64,000 nucleotides of DNA from Climacteris rufus (taxonomy: Eukaryota; Chordata; Aves; Passeriformes; Climacteridae): assembly GCA_013398175.1 (NCBI GenBank), contig VZRZ01001932.1:6572-70571 (forward strand), given 5' to 3'. Within the stretch, counting starts at the first letter, position 1; every line of letters starts with the position of its first letter. This document shows, piece by piece, positions 26,422 through 39,021 of the stretch. The position numbers and the translations under genes were made by a program. A model generated the notes under the pieces. It did not search any database. It saw only the letters and a program-made list of their open reading frames with translations, and was not told the origin of the DNA.

Positions 26422-29400
26422 ATAAAACATAAACAAATGGCATATCTGGAAAGTATCCTTCTGTAAAATGCAGTGCAGGATGATATTTATTGACCCTAAT
26501 TTGGTTTAGTTGTCATAATTACTTCAGTGTTGTATTACTCTATTTCATCTTTGAAGAATGTGCCATAGCCTCACTTCTATTTTTGCTAAGGTCCCTTTAA
26601 TCTACTGTGTCCATAAAAATGGACATACAGGGCAGCAGTGATGTCTTTTTTTTTTTTTTTTTTTTCTGGAAGGAGAAACATAAAGAGATATAAGATAACA
26701 GATTGAATTTGTCTGCTCTTACCAGAGAAATCATACTGAAATGGGCTATTTTCACTCACAGTTGAAAAATGATCTGGAGTCCCAATACCTGATTGTTGAA
26801 CAAGAGCAACTGATCTTAAGCTTCTTTTGTTTCTCATCATTTATATCTTCTTCATTCATCACATTTTGTACTGATTCTGAACTAAAAAAATACAAAAATG
26901 CAGGTTAATATTCGGGATATCTACTGCAACACTGCAAAATATTCATAAAAATGTAAACAGCTCTTTTCTGTCCGTTGCAACATGCATCAAAATAATGTTA
27001 TTAATGCTGTCATAAAATGCTTAATAGAAGCACTGTGATTTAAAGTTGATTCATAAGGATAGAAGACCTATTAATCTTTTGTTCTAACTCATCAAGGATT
27101 AGATTAAACAATAAGACAATTCTGAGCATAAAACTAAAAATCACGAGTAAAATTTTTTCCCTATAGTACTTTTAACCTTAATTTTAAAATCAGTCAAAAC
27201 CTGTCTTTTATTATTTTTTTAAAATTATAGCTCTGTATTTTGAAAATAAAGTGAAAATACACTCTTTTAAATATTTTTGGTAATTTAATATTTTTAAATG
27301 TTTTTCCATTTTTCTCTACCTTTCTGTCTTTGTCTATTTTGAAGAGGAGATTTGAGAATTTGGAAGGTGTCATTTGACCTTTGGATACTGCAATTAAACA
27401 CTGTATTTCAGCATAATCTTAGAAAAGTTTAAAAAGCTGTATAAACAAATGTTTGACTTGAACTTTGCTATTTATATCCTTACAGGTTAATTCTTACAAG
27501 ATACATGAAATAAATATTTTTTCTTTATGTCATTTTGGACAAATATTACAAAACCTTTGCAGTACTTTGAGAACCTGTGGGTATCCAAAACTAAAGCAGA
27601 ACTTCTAGATAATTGATGGATCAGCAAAATACTGAAAAATGCTGTGCTTTAACCTAGTGGTAAATAGTGGATGGAAAGGTCACTGGTTTGAAGATAAAAT
27701 AGATTTGAATTAACATAAATTGCCTTTATGATGTTGAAAAGTTTGATTACTAAGATTGTGAGACACAATTCTGTCCAGAAGCTATGCAATGAAGATTAAT
27801 AAAAGTGGCAGGCCTAAGTCCTGCTTTTTGAAGTTTGAAACACAAGGTGATATTTGACAGCTGAATAATAATAATAAAAATATTTTTTGGAAAAGGAAGA
27901 AATGCATTTAAATCTTCTGTTTCCTATTCAAGATCTCAAGATGTAATATAAAAAGGTTGTTATTACAGAATTGTTTTATGTCTTTCTATTTTTACACTGA
28001 CAGGTATTTTTAAAAAGGCTTAAAGGTATGAGAAAGAAAATGAAGCATAGCTATCTTCTTGCAAACTTATTTATTTTTCTAAGATGATTTTGACTAACAG
28101 AGATCTGGAGAAAAGCTGTTGCTGCTGTTACAGTGACTAGAGCTCTTTTCCTTTCTGTCATACCTGGTGTAGATTAGATGTTCACTTATATGTTTTACTT
28201 GGAATATGCAAGAAAATGTGTTAAAGCAGGCTTTAGCAGATCAAATAACCTATGCATATAAAGCCAAAAACCTCTGATGATACTTGGTTTTTGAGTGACT
28301 GGACATGTTCTGGTAATTTGATTGGAGGCTTTCTTTTTAGTGGGAGTGTTTGTAGTTGCCTCCAGATAAATTTAAAATGTATGCTCCGGTTAATAAATAG
28401 GAGGAGCTAGCTTAAAATGTCCAGGTTTTGTCAGGCTGGCAGGAAAAAAAACTTTATAATGTGGCGTTTTTAAAATAGCTAGAGGGCAAGACAGAAGCTA
28501 TTCCAAGTGACTTTGATAAAAACTCAGGAGAATGAATTAGGGCAATTTTTGTTCTCCTTTACACCTACATAAATCTGGAGTGACTCCATTGAAATAGATA
28601 GCTAATCCCAACATAATCAAATATAATGTCTTCCTTCTATTATTATAGTTAGAAAATAAGTAATAATAACTGCTGTAAGTTATAATTTTGTGGCCTAATG
28701 AATTTTGCTCAGGGCGTCCCTTTAAAGTAGAATTTATTGTTAACATGCATTTAGCTATTATAATAGATTTTCTTCCCTTTTAAACTCCTTTATTTCATCT
28801 GGACACTTTTCATTCAACCCTACAGCTAATTCTTTTGTTATCTCAAGTGTGGTTTCATTGTCATAGGGCAACACTGAGTAACCAGCAGACATATCCCTTT
28901 CTCCCAGACTGGACTACAAGACAGGCTCTGTAAAGAAGGTTGGCTGTGTGTATGACCTAAGGGTATGATCCAGCCCCATGTTGCTGTTGTTTAGGTTATA
29001 CAAAGTTTGCTATCCAGTTTTCACAACACATAAAAGACATGACACCTGCCTCAAGTAGTTTGCAGTCTAAAATTAGATATGCTACAATGAGTAACAAATA
29101 ATTATTTTTGTTGTGGTATAACAACTGGTGGGCTTGTAAAGGAAAAAAAAGGAAAAAATAAGCTATTAAAATAAGTTTGCATGAATTTTCAGCTTGCAGA
29201 TCAATTGTAGTTGTAGGTATTGTATTAATCAGTCAAAGGGCCTCCAACTGCTAAGATAATATGTCTGAACAAAAGATTGCTAATGCAAATTAAAGTGCAC
29301 AAGAGGTGCTAGAGCAAGATACCACTGAGATGTACAATTTATCAGAACCATTAGGTCATTCTAATTACCGTAGAGGACATGGTATAGCTTTAACTGTCTT

Positions 29401-31510
29401 AGCTGCATAGCACTAGGATGATGGCTAATTTAAAAAAACATAGTACCCTGCAATAAAGGGGATGCAATTAAATCTGGGGTTAGTGGGATTATTCATTTGA
29501 TGCTCCATAAAAAAACCTACTTTCTAGCACATTCTAAACTTTTTGCAATGAGATATTAAGTAGCTTGCTAGGAACAGAATATCAGAGGCAGATGGACAAA
29601 AGGTCTGTATTTTTAGTGTTTGAAATTGAAACTGGCATTTATGCCACTAGTAAAGTTTATTAGTCTAGTATTTGTACAATACTTTGGCAACATAAAGCAG
29701 TGGTGTGTTTGTGCACAAGGAAGTATTGTGATCATGTGGTCTCTATGGGAAGGATTCACTTTTTTCTTCAGTTAGAGATAAGAAAACACTGAAAAAATGA
29801 TAAATACAATAGCTCTAAACGACCCACCTGGTACATTAATCTTGACTGATGTCAGCTTTTGCATATTAGAAGTCTATGTAATTCATATGCCAGCAAACTC
29901 TGAACATGTGAAAGAACTGAGGATCAGCACAGCAGGAGGATAAGCTGCCAGTGTGCTTTTTCCTGCAGTTCAGATTCTCCAACATTCTATGATATCTGTT
30001 GTGAAGGCACTTTGCTACAGAAGGTTGTCTCTGTCCTGAGGCCAAACTGCAAATGTCCAGTTGAACTCACTTTCAAGGCTATTTTGGAAGAGTAGAAAGC
30101 AACAAAATATTCTGAATACCCAGGACTAGCACTGTTTACTTATCAAAAATAACAGTATGCCTGCTAAAACTAAATAGAAAGCATGTGATTTTATAATCCC
30201 CATTTCTATTTTTTATGAATTCAATTATTGAATTTTCAGGAGCTCTTCCTTTCCTGTAGAGCTAAAAGTCTGGAAGGTAGTAAAAGGAATTGTATAACAT
30301 TCAAAGTAAGCTATATTTTAGAAGAAATAGATATCATTCTCAAACAGCAATAACCTTTGTCTCTCTAGGCAATGGGGATACTGCAGGAATTCATGGCCCA
30401 ATGGAGCCAATGGTGAAGCAGAGGTTGTTGAAAAAGGGCTGAAAGAGAAGCATGAGGAGATTTATTTTGATCTTAGGAATCTCTAGGTTTTCTATTTTTT
30501 CTGAACCAGACATGCAAATCTCTCTGCTATCTTGCTATTTCTTCTCCGATTAGAGACTTTTTGTGTAACTTGGAAAAAAGTCTAATTGAAACTCTTAAAA
30601 ATTTCATCTTCTAAAATCTCTGTGATCTTCATTCTTTAGGTATTACATAAATAGGCTTAACCAGTATCTCTTCAGTTGTACAGCTACTTACTTATTTATT
30701 ACTCTTTCATTACTGTTGCACTGCTTTTGTAAGATTTGATTTTAAACTACTGTCTAACTAGAACAAATAATTATGCAAATGAAAATTTAGATCCTTCAAA
30801 ACTTCAGAGAACTGCTAGCTACACATTTAATTGCTACAAGTAACCACAAAGAATCAGTTAATTCCAGAATAATTCAACATCTGCTAGCAAATTTAAAGAA
30901 GATACTGAATTTATTGTAGATCTGTAAATACTCAGCAACTTGGCAGGTGGTATTTTTATGGAGCAGCGAACAAAAGAGAAAAAATAGATGAACTTAATTT
31001 TTGTGGGTAAAGGGACCTTGCTGCAGAATATATATAGAAAATATTATAACTTTTTAGGCTCGGGAAGGCTTTGTTGTTGCTGTTCATATGTTTTTTTTTA
31101 AGATTTTATTGCAACTTTGGAGCTCATTCCATTTGGTGTTACATATGGAATTGTCTGTGCTAAATTTGTTTTTTCAGTGATTCAGGTATTATGTTTCTCA
31201 TATACTGCAGAAAACATCAGGCAGTTTATTTCCATGGGATATTATAAAGAGTGTTACTGGCACAGTAGAGCCTGAGGAAAGAGCGGGAGATCTCATGGAA
31301 GGCTGCTGATCCCTATGAAGTTCAGTTTATGTTGCAAAGAATGACACAAGAAACCTCTGCTCAGAAGTGTCATCTGAGTTGGCACAATTGTCAGATGACA
31401 GGGAGATGCATACTGTGTACAAATAGCTGAGAGGCATAACTGAAAGGCCAGATCACCTGGGATTGCAGATGGTAATTCCTGAAACAGGTCATTTGTAAGA
31501 ATGTGTTTTT
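26422..31510. other. AT-rich stretch, nothing identified
   Basis: About 5 kb without recognised genes or mobile elements. A poly-T run lies at about 26644-26666. Without cross-species alignment I cannot tell whether conserved non-coding elements are present. Confidence 0.45.
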
Positions 31511-31634
31511 AACTTATGATTTCCAGTTTATTTTCATCTTAAGGCTGTAAAGGTTGAGACAATTAGTCTTTGAACTTATGATTTCCAGTTTATTTTCATC
31601 TTAAGGCTGTAAAGGTTGAGACAATTAGTCTTTG
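31511..31634. repeat. Perfect 62-bp tandem duplication
   Basis: The unit starting aacttatgatttccagttta at 31511-31572 is repeated without a single mismatch at 31573-31634. The absence of any difference implies a very recent event or an assembly artefact. It has no coding content. Confidence 0.97.
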
Positions 31635-34600
31635 AAATCTGAAATCAAAATTCAAAAAGTTCAAATATCAAGAATTATATAAAAATATTTTTCGTAACAG
31701 TTAATCTGCTAAAACTTTAAGAATGTGACCACTTTTGTGAAAACGTGTTGAGGCTAAATTGGTTTTCCCAGTAAAAGGCTATGGTTTGTGACCATGGATG
31801 GATGTCTTCCATTCCTGTTAATAGAAACAATTCACTAATGTTACACATGACTATGTCCAGGATGCAGATCTTAGCACCACGTGGGCATGGCTGAGTTTCT
31901 ATTCTACACTATTATGCAGAGAGGGATAGAGGACGAAGCTACTGAGAATAGTTGTTGGCAGCATACAGCCATTTATTAACCTCAAGAGGATTCACTGCAG
32001 CCTCATTGGGGAACCAGGAGGATCAATAAAATGCAAAAAAAAAAAAAAAAAAGTCAGCTTTAATTTGTGAAGTGCTGGGGATTTTTGGTCAACCTAACTT
32101 TCCCTCCTACTCTTGGTGTCATCTACAGAAAAATCATTTGCAGAAAAATCTCTATGTTAATCTCATTGACTCAAACTGAAGATGAATTCTTACAAAGAAA
32201 AGTCTTTAAATATAAAACTATTAAGAAAAAAAAGAAACAAGGAGACTTTTAGCTCAAGATCAGTTATTTGTGTTTGACAATGGTCAAGATTCTTTCATAT
32301 ATATCTTAAATATATGTTCAGGAACACAACCATTGATGTAATTGCATATAAATATTACAAAGGTGATTTTATTTGCTTTATTATTAGCCAGCTAGCTAAA
32401 TAAATATTAGCCAGCTCTTTGCCTATACCCTTTTTAGAAGACAAGAGTAATTAAATTATATGCAAGAGAACTCTTATAAGATCAAACTTTTTAACTATTA
32501 GTTCTGTTCATTCTCATTCAATTTTCTCCTTATGTACATGGAACATTTTTCGATGGTGCTCTGCAGTCTCCAAACAAATTCTGAATACAAATACTGTCAT
32601 TTCAATGCAAAACAGAAATTGCCAACTGATATTCCCTTTCTTTATTTCAAAGTGCTTTGTCTTTATGAGAAAATAAATAAAACAAAAAGTCACTCTGGAA
32701 TATTTTGTGTCAGTTTAGGAAAGTTCTCTACTCAGACCTGCTTCCTGAAACATGAGAGAGCGAGATACTTTTCATTTTATATATCAAAATGCACTGACAA
32801 AAAGAAGATTTACAGTGTGGACAAATTGAATTTTTCTTTGGACTTAGGCTCTTATCCTTTATGAAATGCCACTACAGAGAGATGGATTTTGGGTAAACTA
32901 CTAAACTTCACCCATTCATAACTAGCAACATTTTAATTGAGAGCAATCAGTGTCTCCCCCAAATTTGAAGACAAATTCCATACTTCTTCTTGCTAAATAT
33001 TTAATGTTGTAATAATAACAAAAAATTGTTCTGGTTAAACAAAACAAAACAAAACAAAACCAACAAGAAAACAAAACAAAACCAAACCAACAACAATAAC
33101 AAAAACAGACAAACCAAAAAAAAAACCCCCCCAGAAAAAAAAACACAGAAAAAAACCCCCAACAAATAAACCCACCACAACCCCTCCAGCCCCCAAAAAT
33201 AAAAAAAAAAAAACAAAACAACAAACCAAAACATCCACCCGAATGAAAGACTTGCTAAGCCAGGGAGTAATATTTGGACTTAAAATATCTCAGAAATAAT
33301 GATACCATAGAGAGATAAATACACTTCTAGTGCAGCTAGCTTTTGCAATGAAGAGAGACGTCTGAGATGAGTTTTTTTGTGATGTCCAAAGTATAGCACT
33401 GAATTTCCAGATTATATCAGTGTAAGTAGAGCCTTCAGAATTTTTTCAGTATCCAAACACAATTTGAGTGTATATACTTTATTCAGATTATCAAGCATAG
33501 TTTAAAATTGCATGATGAAATGAGTATGCAAAATTACTGTGATTTTCTTCCAATGCTAATTTCATGGAATACTCAGATTTGCAGATTATAACATGCAAGA
33601 TTATGTTTATGAATATGTGCAGTGAATATGGCATGTATTTTATTATTATTGTGACTAAAAAATGAAAGGTCAAATTGATTCCTTTCAGTCGTTATAGTAT
33701 CCTTTTCACGTTGTTTTTCGGTTTGAAAAGAAGTAATAACCTTTCCATTATTAAGCTATACTTATTTAAGTAGGCAAAAAGGAAAGATTCAAATCTTGAG
33801 TAAAGCATTTTACATCTATTAGTTTTTTTAATTTGGAAAACTGTTTTCTGTGAAACAATGATAATAAAATATTTATATAGAGACTGAAGAATATTTATAA
33901 CTGTGAAAAATTAAATTCTATTAAGGATCATTAAACTTTTTGAAAATATTATCATATTCTTTTTCTCCTACGTATTTTCCCTGTATTTCCTGCTACAAAA
34001 GGTGTCAAAACATTGATTTTACAACCTGGTTAAGAATAATTTCCTTAAGGTCAGGAAAATTGCTTTCATATTTAAGCTATGCATTGCAGAGGATGACAGA
34101 AAAAACATTGTAGAATGATTTTTACCTCCTTGTAGTGTGTGATATAAATATTTAAAGACCAAATTACCTGTCTCTTATACAAAACATAAAACATTGTTGA
34201 AAATTACTTTCTACAAATTCCACTGTTATGTATAATCTTATGGCCTGTAGAAACTCTCAGATAATATATTGGAGGTTATAGTTCGATAAAAAGAGATAGA
34301 ATTTGTCTCTTATCATACTTTTAGCTGAATACTGAATTAGGGTAAAACCACAAATAACCCCTGGCAATACAGAGTGCCATTGCAGATTCCTGTTGTATCA
34401 TGAAGATATGGGTTATGTTTTGCATAAAAATTACTTGGGGTCCTTTTCTCATCTGGAAATCAGAAACTGAGTATGTCAGTATAGCTGTTGCACGTACACA
34501 GTGTCAAATCTTTCTTGGATGGAACTTTTGTTTCCCTCAGAATAATTTTTGTCCATTGGCCCTGGAAGTAAATAAAAAATAACATATCTCAGATACTGTG

Positions 34601-36380
34601 TATTTATTGAAACACGGCTTTTTTTCCTTCAGACTTAGCAGACTGGGACCCTTTGACATGATTCTGAGCAAGAAGAAAATATCATCCGGGTCTTAGAAAA
34701 CAATCACTTGCTAGTACATGAGGCAATGCTGAAGGTGTCCTATTCTGCTTCTTTTATCTTTTCTTAGCTAAATATATCTCATGGTCTTCATGTGCTTGAC
34801 CAAAAGTGAGGGAGCAGGACTCCTATCACATTAGGGAAGGAGGAATGATGGTCCTGAGGTTGCATGGGAACTGTGAAGGGAAATTCTTGCCATTCTGTAT
34901 TCTCTTCTTACTGCTCCACACTCTGCAGACTCTTTGCTAGATCTCTTGCAGTTACAAGGCCAAGGCAAACTTTCAGTTTCAGGTGAGACAAATATTACTT
35001 TTCCATATCGCAAAATTGTGAAATGTATGTAACCTTTCTAGGTGAGTCAGGGTTGAGCTATTTAGCACTGAAGACATTCCTTTTTTCTGGTTCATTTATT
35101 CTTGCTGGGCTTTTGAGTTTGGAAAATTATGGACTTTAAATCTCCATGAACCACTGCATTGACTGATTATCGATCCCACATGGTTACTTTCAACCAGTAG
35201 GAAAGAGGTATATAGATACAATAACTTCAACACAAGTTTCTCAGCATGTGCATGGAATACTTGAGACCATAAATATGAAACTTTGTTATCTAAAGGCAAT
35301 AAAAGCACAGGCAATAAGTTAAAGATTGTAAAGTAGGATAATGTAAAGTAAATTTGTATTATGTTCTCCCTCTAAATAATGATGTTCTTTCAAGTCCCTA
35401 TTTTATTTATGTGATATTAACCTCATTATGATGCTACACGATCTAAATTCTTCTGTAAAGATCTTCTTTGGCATTTTTTGCAAATATTAATTTCTTGAAC
35501 TAGTACCCCAATACCATTCTGTTTTTACAGATCACAGCCCCCCATCTGGATGTCTTCTGCTTCCAAATTCCTTTACAGAGTGTCATTATTTGAAAGAGCA
35601 GATCTCAATATTGCCTATTGTGATCAGTGTAGGACAGGAGATGCATGGCACAGCAGCAAGGAACAGTTTCTCATCAGTCGAAAGTTGTGCCTACACAAAT
35701 GATAAAGTCTTTCATTTAAGAGAAGTAGCAGTGAAGCTTGCATAGAAGCTCTTCTGTCCTTTCCCCTCGCCACCTCCACTTAAATGTATGGCAAAACAAG
35801 CCTGGGAAAGCTTTTAAATTGGCTTTGTAAAGGTTTCTCTTATTATCATGAAGGTCCTTAACACTTCAATGGAGTGTTCATATGGAGATTTCTAAATACA
35901 TGCACAGTATGGGAACTGGAAGATTTTGTAAGGCTTCACTATATTAATCTAGCTGGAAATTATTGAAAGTAAATAAATAAACATATGCCACATCTGGGAC
36001 TTTCCAAATCATAATGTACACCTGCAGATTGCACAGATGATCTCTCTTCTGAAGGCTATATTTAATTCAACAGACTTTCTGTAGACCTGATAGTATGTCA
36101 ACGTACTGTTCACTGTTCTAGTAAAATGGAGTTTCAAAATAGAATAGGTAAATGTAGTTTGATCAGAATACATTTCTGGTAAATGCTGTTCAAAGCCCAG
36201 GTTTGCAGTAATTGAGGCAGAATCCTTTTTAAATTAAACATCCCTGATTTTTCAGGTAGTGGAGCATTCCAAAATTACTTTGAATAAACAGAGTGCTATG
36301 GAATGCTATATTCCAGCAGCAAAACCAAAGGCTGCCTCTGTGTGAGAGAGCAAATTAAAATGCAGTAATTTTCAATTCAA
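31635..36380. other. AT-rich stretch with A-rich and A/C-rich low complexity
   Basis: No gene or mobile element was recognised. Low-complexity tracts: poly-A at about 32034-32052, and an A/C-rich run at 33040-33234 built of CAAAA-like units. The latter creates artefactual Phe/Gly/Trp-rich frames on the minus strand. Confidence 0.5.
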
Positions 36381-36605
36381 ATCATAGAATCATAGAATAT
36401 GCTGAGTGGGAAGGAACCCATCAAGATCATTGAGTCCAAGCCCTGGCCCTACATAGGACACCCCAAGAACCACACCATGTGCCTGAGAGCATTGTCCAAA
36501 TGCTTCTTGGATTCTGTCAGGCTTGATGCTGTGACTACTTCCCTGGGAGCCTGTTCCAGTGCCCAACCACCCTCTGGGTGAAAAACTTTTTCCTGATATC
36601 CAACC
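36381..36605 (-). mobile_element. CR1 LINE, piece 1 (3' end) of an interrupted copy
   Basis: Begins with two tail octamers (atcatagaatcatagaat) and runs inward: ggaaggaacccatcaagatc, caccatgtgcctgagagc, cctgttccagtgcccaacca, then tttttcctgatatccaacc. The sequence breaks at 36605 where LTR B is inserted and resumes at 37255. The last six bases, CCAACC at 36600-36605, are the left target duplication. Confidence 0.93.
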
Positions 36606-37248
36606 TGTTGCTCTGGCCGCTAACCGCCTGGTAGTCTTGGCCAGCAACGAGGTCAGGTGTCCACGCGGCGTGGCTACCAAAGACCAGTCGTCGGGCTGCC
36701 TGAGAAGGCACGAAAGGCAGGCTGCAGCATGGCTGTTGCCTAGCAACTCAGCAAGGGTAAAAGATGAGAGAGGGCCAACACTGCCTCTTTTGTTCCGGCT
36801 TTTATTTCCCCCCCCTTCGAAGGGGCAGGGGGTGTGCTCGGAGGGGAGACGTTCAGTCGAAGGCACCGTGAGGGGGGTGACAGCACTTTTTAAAGGGGGT
36901 TGGAGAGAGAGGGGAGCAAGGGAGCAAGCCAATAAGGGAAGGACATGAGGTAACAGGGAACAAATCATAACTTATCAGGGGAGGAACAGATACAAACCAA
37001 CCAATAGAGAACAGAACTGAACAGAACCTTCCAGGGCTTCATACATAAAGAATAGGAGCCAATGGGGAGAAAGAAACAGCGAAGCTTCTGGACAGGAGGG
37101 AGGGGATGCTGCGGGAGTGACACACAGTGGGTGTCAGCCCTAGACTCGGGCTTCACCCTCGGATCCGCCCTCCGGGTGGGAGTCCTGGATGGGGAATTCC
37201 ACCCACTATATGGCACTCAGCCCCAAGGTGGGTTGGGCCACTGAAACA
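36606..37248 (-). mobile_element. Solo LTR, type B copy 1, inside CR1
   Basis: A 643-bp element with plus-strand ends TGTTGCTCTGGCC and CCACTGAAACA, bracketed by perfect 6-bp duplications CCAACC at 36600-36605 and 37249-37254. Reading minus, a TATA-like TTTAAAAA lies at 36887-36894 and AATAAA at 36801-36806. The other copy is at 63055-63679. This copy keeps about 55 bp between the TATA-like box and the polyadenylation signal that the other lacks. Open frames on both strands here (for example 36390-36968 minus) run across the CR1/LTR junction and are not genes. Confidence 0.95.
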
Positions 37249-37254
37249 CCAACC

Positions 37255-37425
37255 TACATCTCCCCCAGTTCAGCTTCAGATTTTCTCCTAGAGTCCTGTC
37301 ACTGGTCACAAAAGCGAAGAGATCAATACTTGCCCCTCCACTACCCCTCGTGCAGATATTGAAGACTGTGATGGAGTCTCCCCTCAGTCTCTTCTTCTCC
37401 AGGCTGAACACGATGACTTAAGACT
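37255..37425 (-). mobile_element. CR1 LINE, piece 2 of the interrupted copy
   Basis: Continues the CR1 order directly after LTR B: tcccccagttcagcttca, tcctgtcactggtcac, ggagtctcccctcagtctct, then tctccaggctgaacacgatg. The first bases complete the phrase broken at 36605. It stops near 37425 in the section that in CR1 is followed by a CCTCATA...GGCTTCCC segment, which is where piece 3 begins. Confidence 0.9.
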
Positions 37426-37866
37426 TTTGTTTTTTATACATTTTTCATACATTTGTAGCTCTGTAGACTACTGTTAGTACTTTTCCTACTGTTTCTCTTA
37501 AATTTTAGAACAATAAGCTAACCTTCTAACACATTCCTGAAATACTATTTGGTCTTGCTGTCAAGGAGAGAACATTTTGTTTTTGCAACCAGAATCTGAG
37601 AAGACATAACAAGAAATAAGGCAAATAAGCCCCCTGGACTGATGTAAATGGGGCAGAACCCAGGGGCTAGATGACTTAATTGAATGCTCTTTTAATTGGA
37701 CAATATTCGATTGATATATTAATTAAACTTATAAAAACTGTAGAAACCCGATGCCAAGTGTGCATATAGCCACATTATGCACCTTGAAAGTTTTCAATTA
37801 AGGACCTGTTTTTTTATGTTACTATTCTAATACTGTTACAAAGTTTTCTTCCCTTTGTTTTAGGCA
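37426..37866. other. Unassigned AT-rich segment between CR1 pieces
   Basis: About 440 AT-rich bases separate CR1 piece 2 from a type C LTR fragment. They match neither CR1 nor LTR C by eye. Since the CR1 on both sides joins with only a few bases missing, this segment should have arrived with or after an insertion, but no target duplication was found. Confidence 0.45.
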
Positions 37867-38317
37867 ACAGTAGTGGCTTTGCAGGGCCTGATTTTTTGGT
37901 AGTGGGGGGTCACAAAGATGGCTCCTGTGAAAAGCTGCTCTAAGCTTCCACAGATGTCCAGCAGAACCAATCCCTGATGGCTCTGAAGATGGACATACTG
38001 CTGGCCATGGCTGGGCCAATTAGAGATGGTGGTAACACCTCTGTGACAACATATTTAAGAAGAAATCCAAACATAGTTAGAGAAAGAGGAGGAGTGAGAA
38101 CAGGTAAGAGAAACAACCATGAAGACATCAAGGTCAGAGAGGAAGAAGAAGGGAGAGGAGGTGCTCCAGACACCAAGGCCAAGACATCCCTGCCGCCTGT
38201 GTTAAGGACTATGTTAATGCAGTGTCCCCCTGTACCCTGAAGGTCCATGAAGAAGCAGAGATACACCCCTAGCCTCGGGGAATGTGTCCATGCTGAAGCA
38301 GGATGGGTGGATGCCTA
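37867..38317 (+). mobile_element. Type C LTR, 5' part, related subtype
   Basis: Matches the beginning of LTR C in the sense direction: gggcctgattttttggta, cacaaagatggctcctgt, aagcttccacagatgtccag, cctctgtgacaacatattta, then accctgaaggtccatgaag. The last about 80 bases (tgtccatgctgaagcagga, ggtggatgcctagagg) diverge from the copy at 25313 and look like a related LTR subtype. The 3' half, with the polyadenylation region and terminal CA, is missing. The copy is therefore truncated, and its right edge abuts CR1 piece 3. Confidence 0.7.
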
Positions 38318-38874
38318 GAGGGGCCTCATAAGGCTTCCCTTCCAGACCCTTCACCATCCTCATTGCCCTCCTTTGGATGTTCTCTAACAGCTTCAAGATT
38401 TTTTTATTTTGTGGCACCCAAAACTGGACACAGGACTCAAGGTAAGGTGTCCACCCCAGTGCAGAGCAGAGCAGGACAATCCCCTCCCTTGCTCAGCTGG
38501 CAATGCTGTGCCTGATGCACTCCAGGACACGGTTGGCCCTCCTGGCTACCAGGGCACTGCTGACTAATTTTCAACTTGCCATCCCCCAGGACCCCCAGGC
38601 TCCTTTCTGCAGGGTTGCTCTCCAGCCTCTCATTCCCTGGTCTATGCACACAACCAGGGTTGCTCTCCCCCAGGTGCAGAACCAAGAACTCACTCTTGTT
38701 AAGCTTCATATAGTTGATGATTGTCCATCTCTCTGATTTTTCATGGTCTCTCTGCAGGACTTCTCTGCTCCTGAGAGAGTCAAAAGCTCCTCCCAATTTA
38801 GTGTTGTAGGTAAACTTACTTAGTATTCCTTCCTTCATGTTCTGGATAGAACTTGTTAATGAAGATGGTGAAGA
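38318..38874 (-). mobile_element. CR1 LINE, piece 3 of the interrupted copy
   Basis: Starts cctcataaggcttcccttcc and proceeds through caccatcctcattgccctcc, gcacccaaaactggacacag, gtgcctgatgcactccagga and aatttagtgttgtaggtaaa to gatggtgaaga. It encodes, on the minus strand, part of the CR1 reverse-transcriptase C-terminal region, but the frame is broken. The final GAAGA (38870-38874) is the left target duplication of LTR F. Confidence 0.9.
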
Positions 38875-39021
38875 TGTTATGACTTGCCACCATGAGGTAA
38901 GGGTAACCAAAGTTCTTGTTAATAGATCTTTTGGGGCAGATTAGAGTGAAACAACACTGAGTGATCAGTGTTTGTAAATATATGTATGTAGAGTTTATTT
39001 TACGACAATTTGATTGTAAAG

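Noticed and set aside
32922..33238. Frames rich in Phe, Gly and Trp resembling membrane proteins
   Set aside because: Artefact of an A/C-rich low-complexity tract read on the minus strand.
36390..36968. 192-codon open frame on the minus strand, the longest in the window
   Set aside because: It crosses the junction of CR1 piece 1 and LTR B, and both parts are known non-coding repeat sequence; openness follows from GC content.
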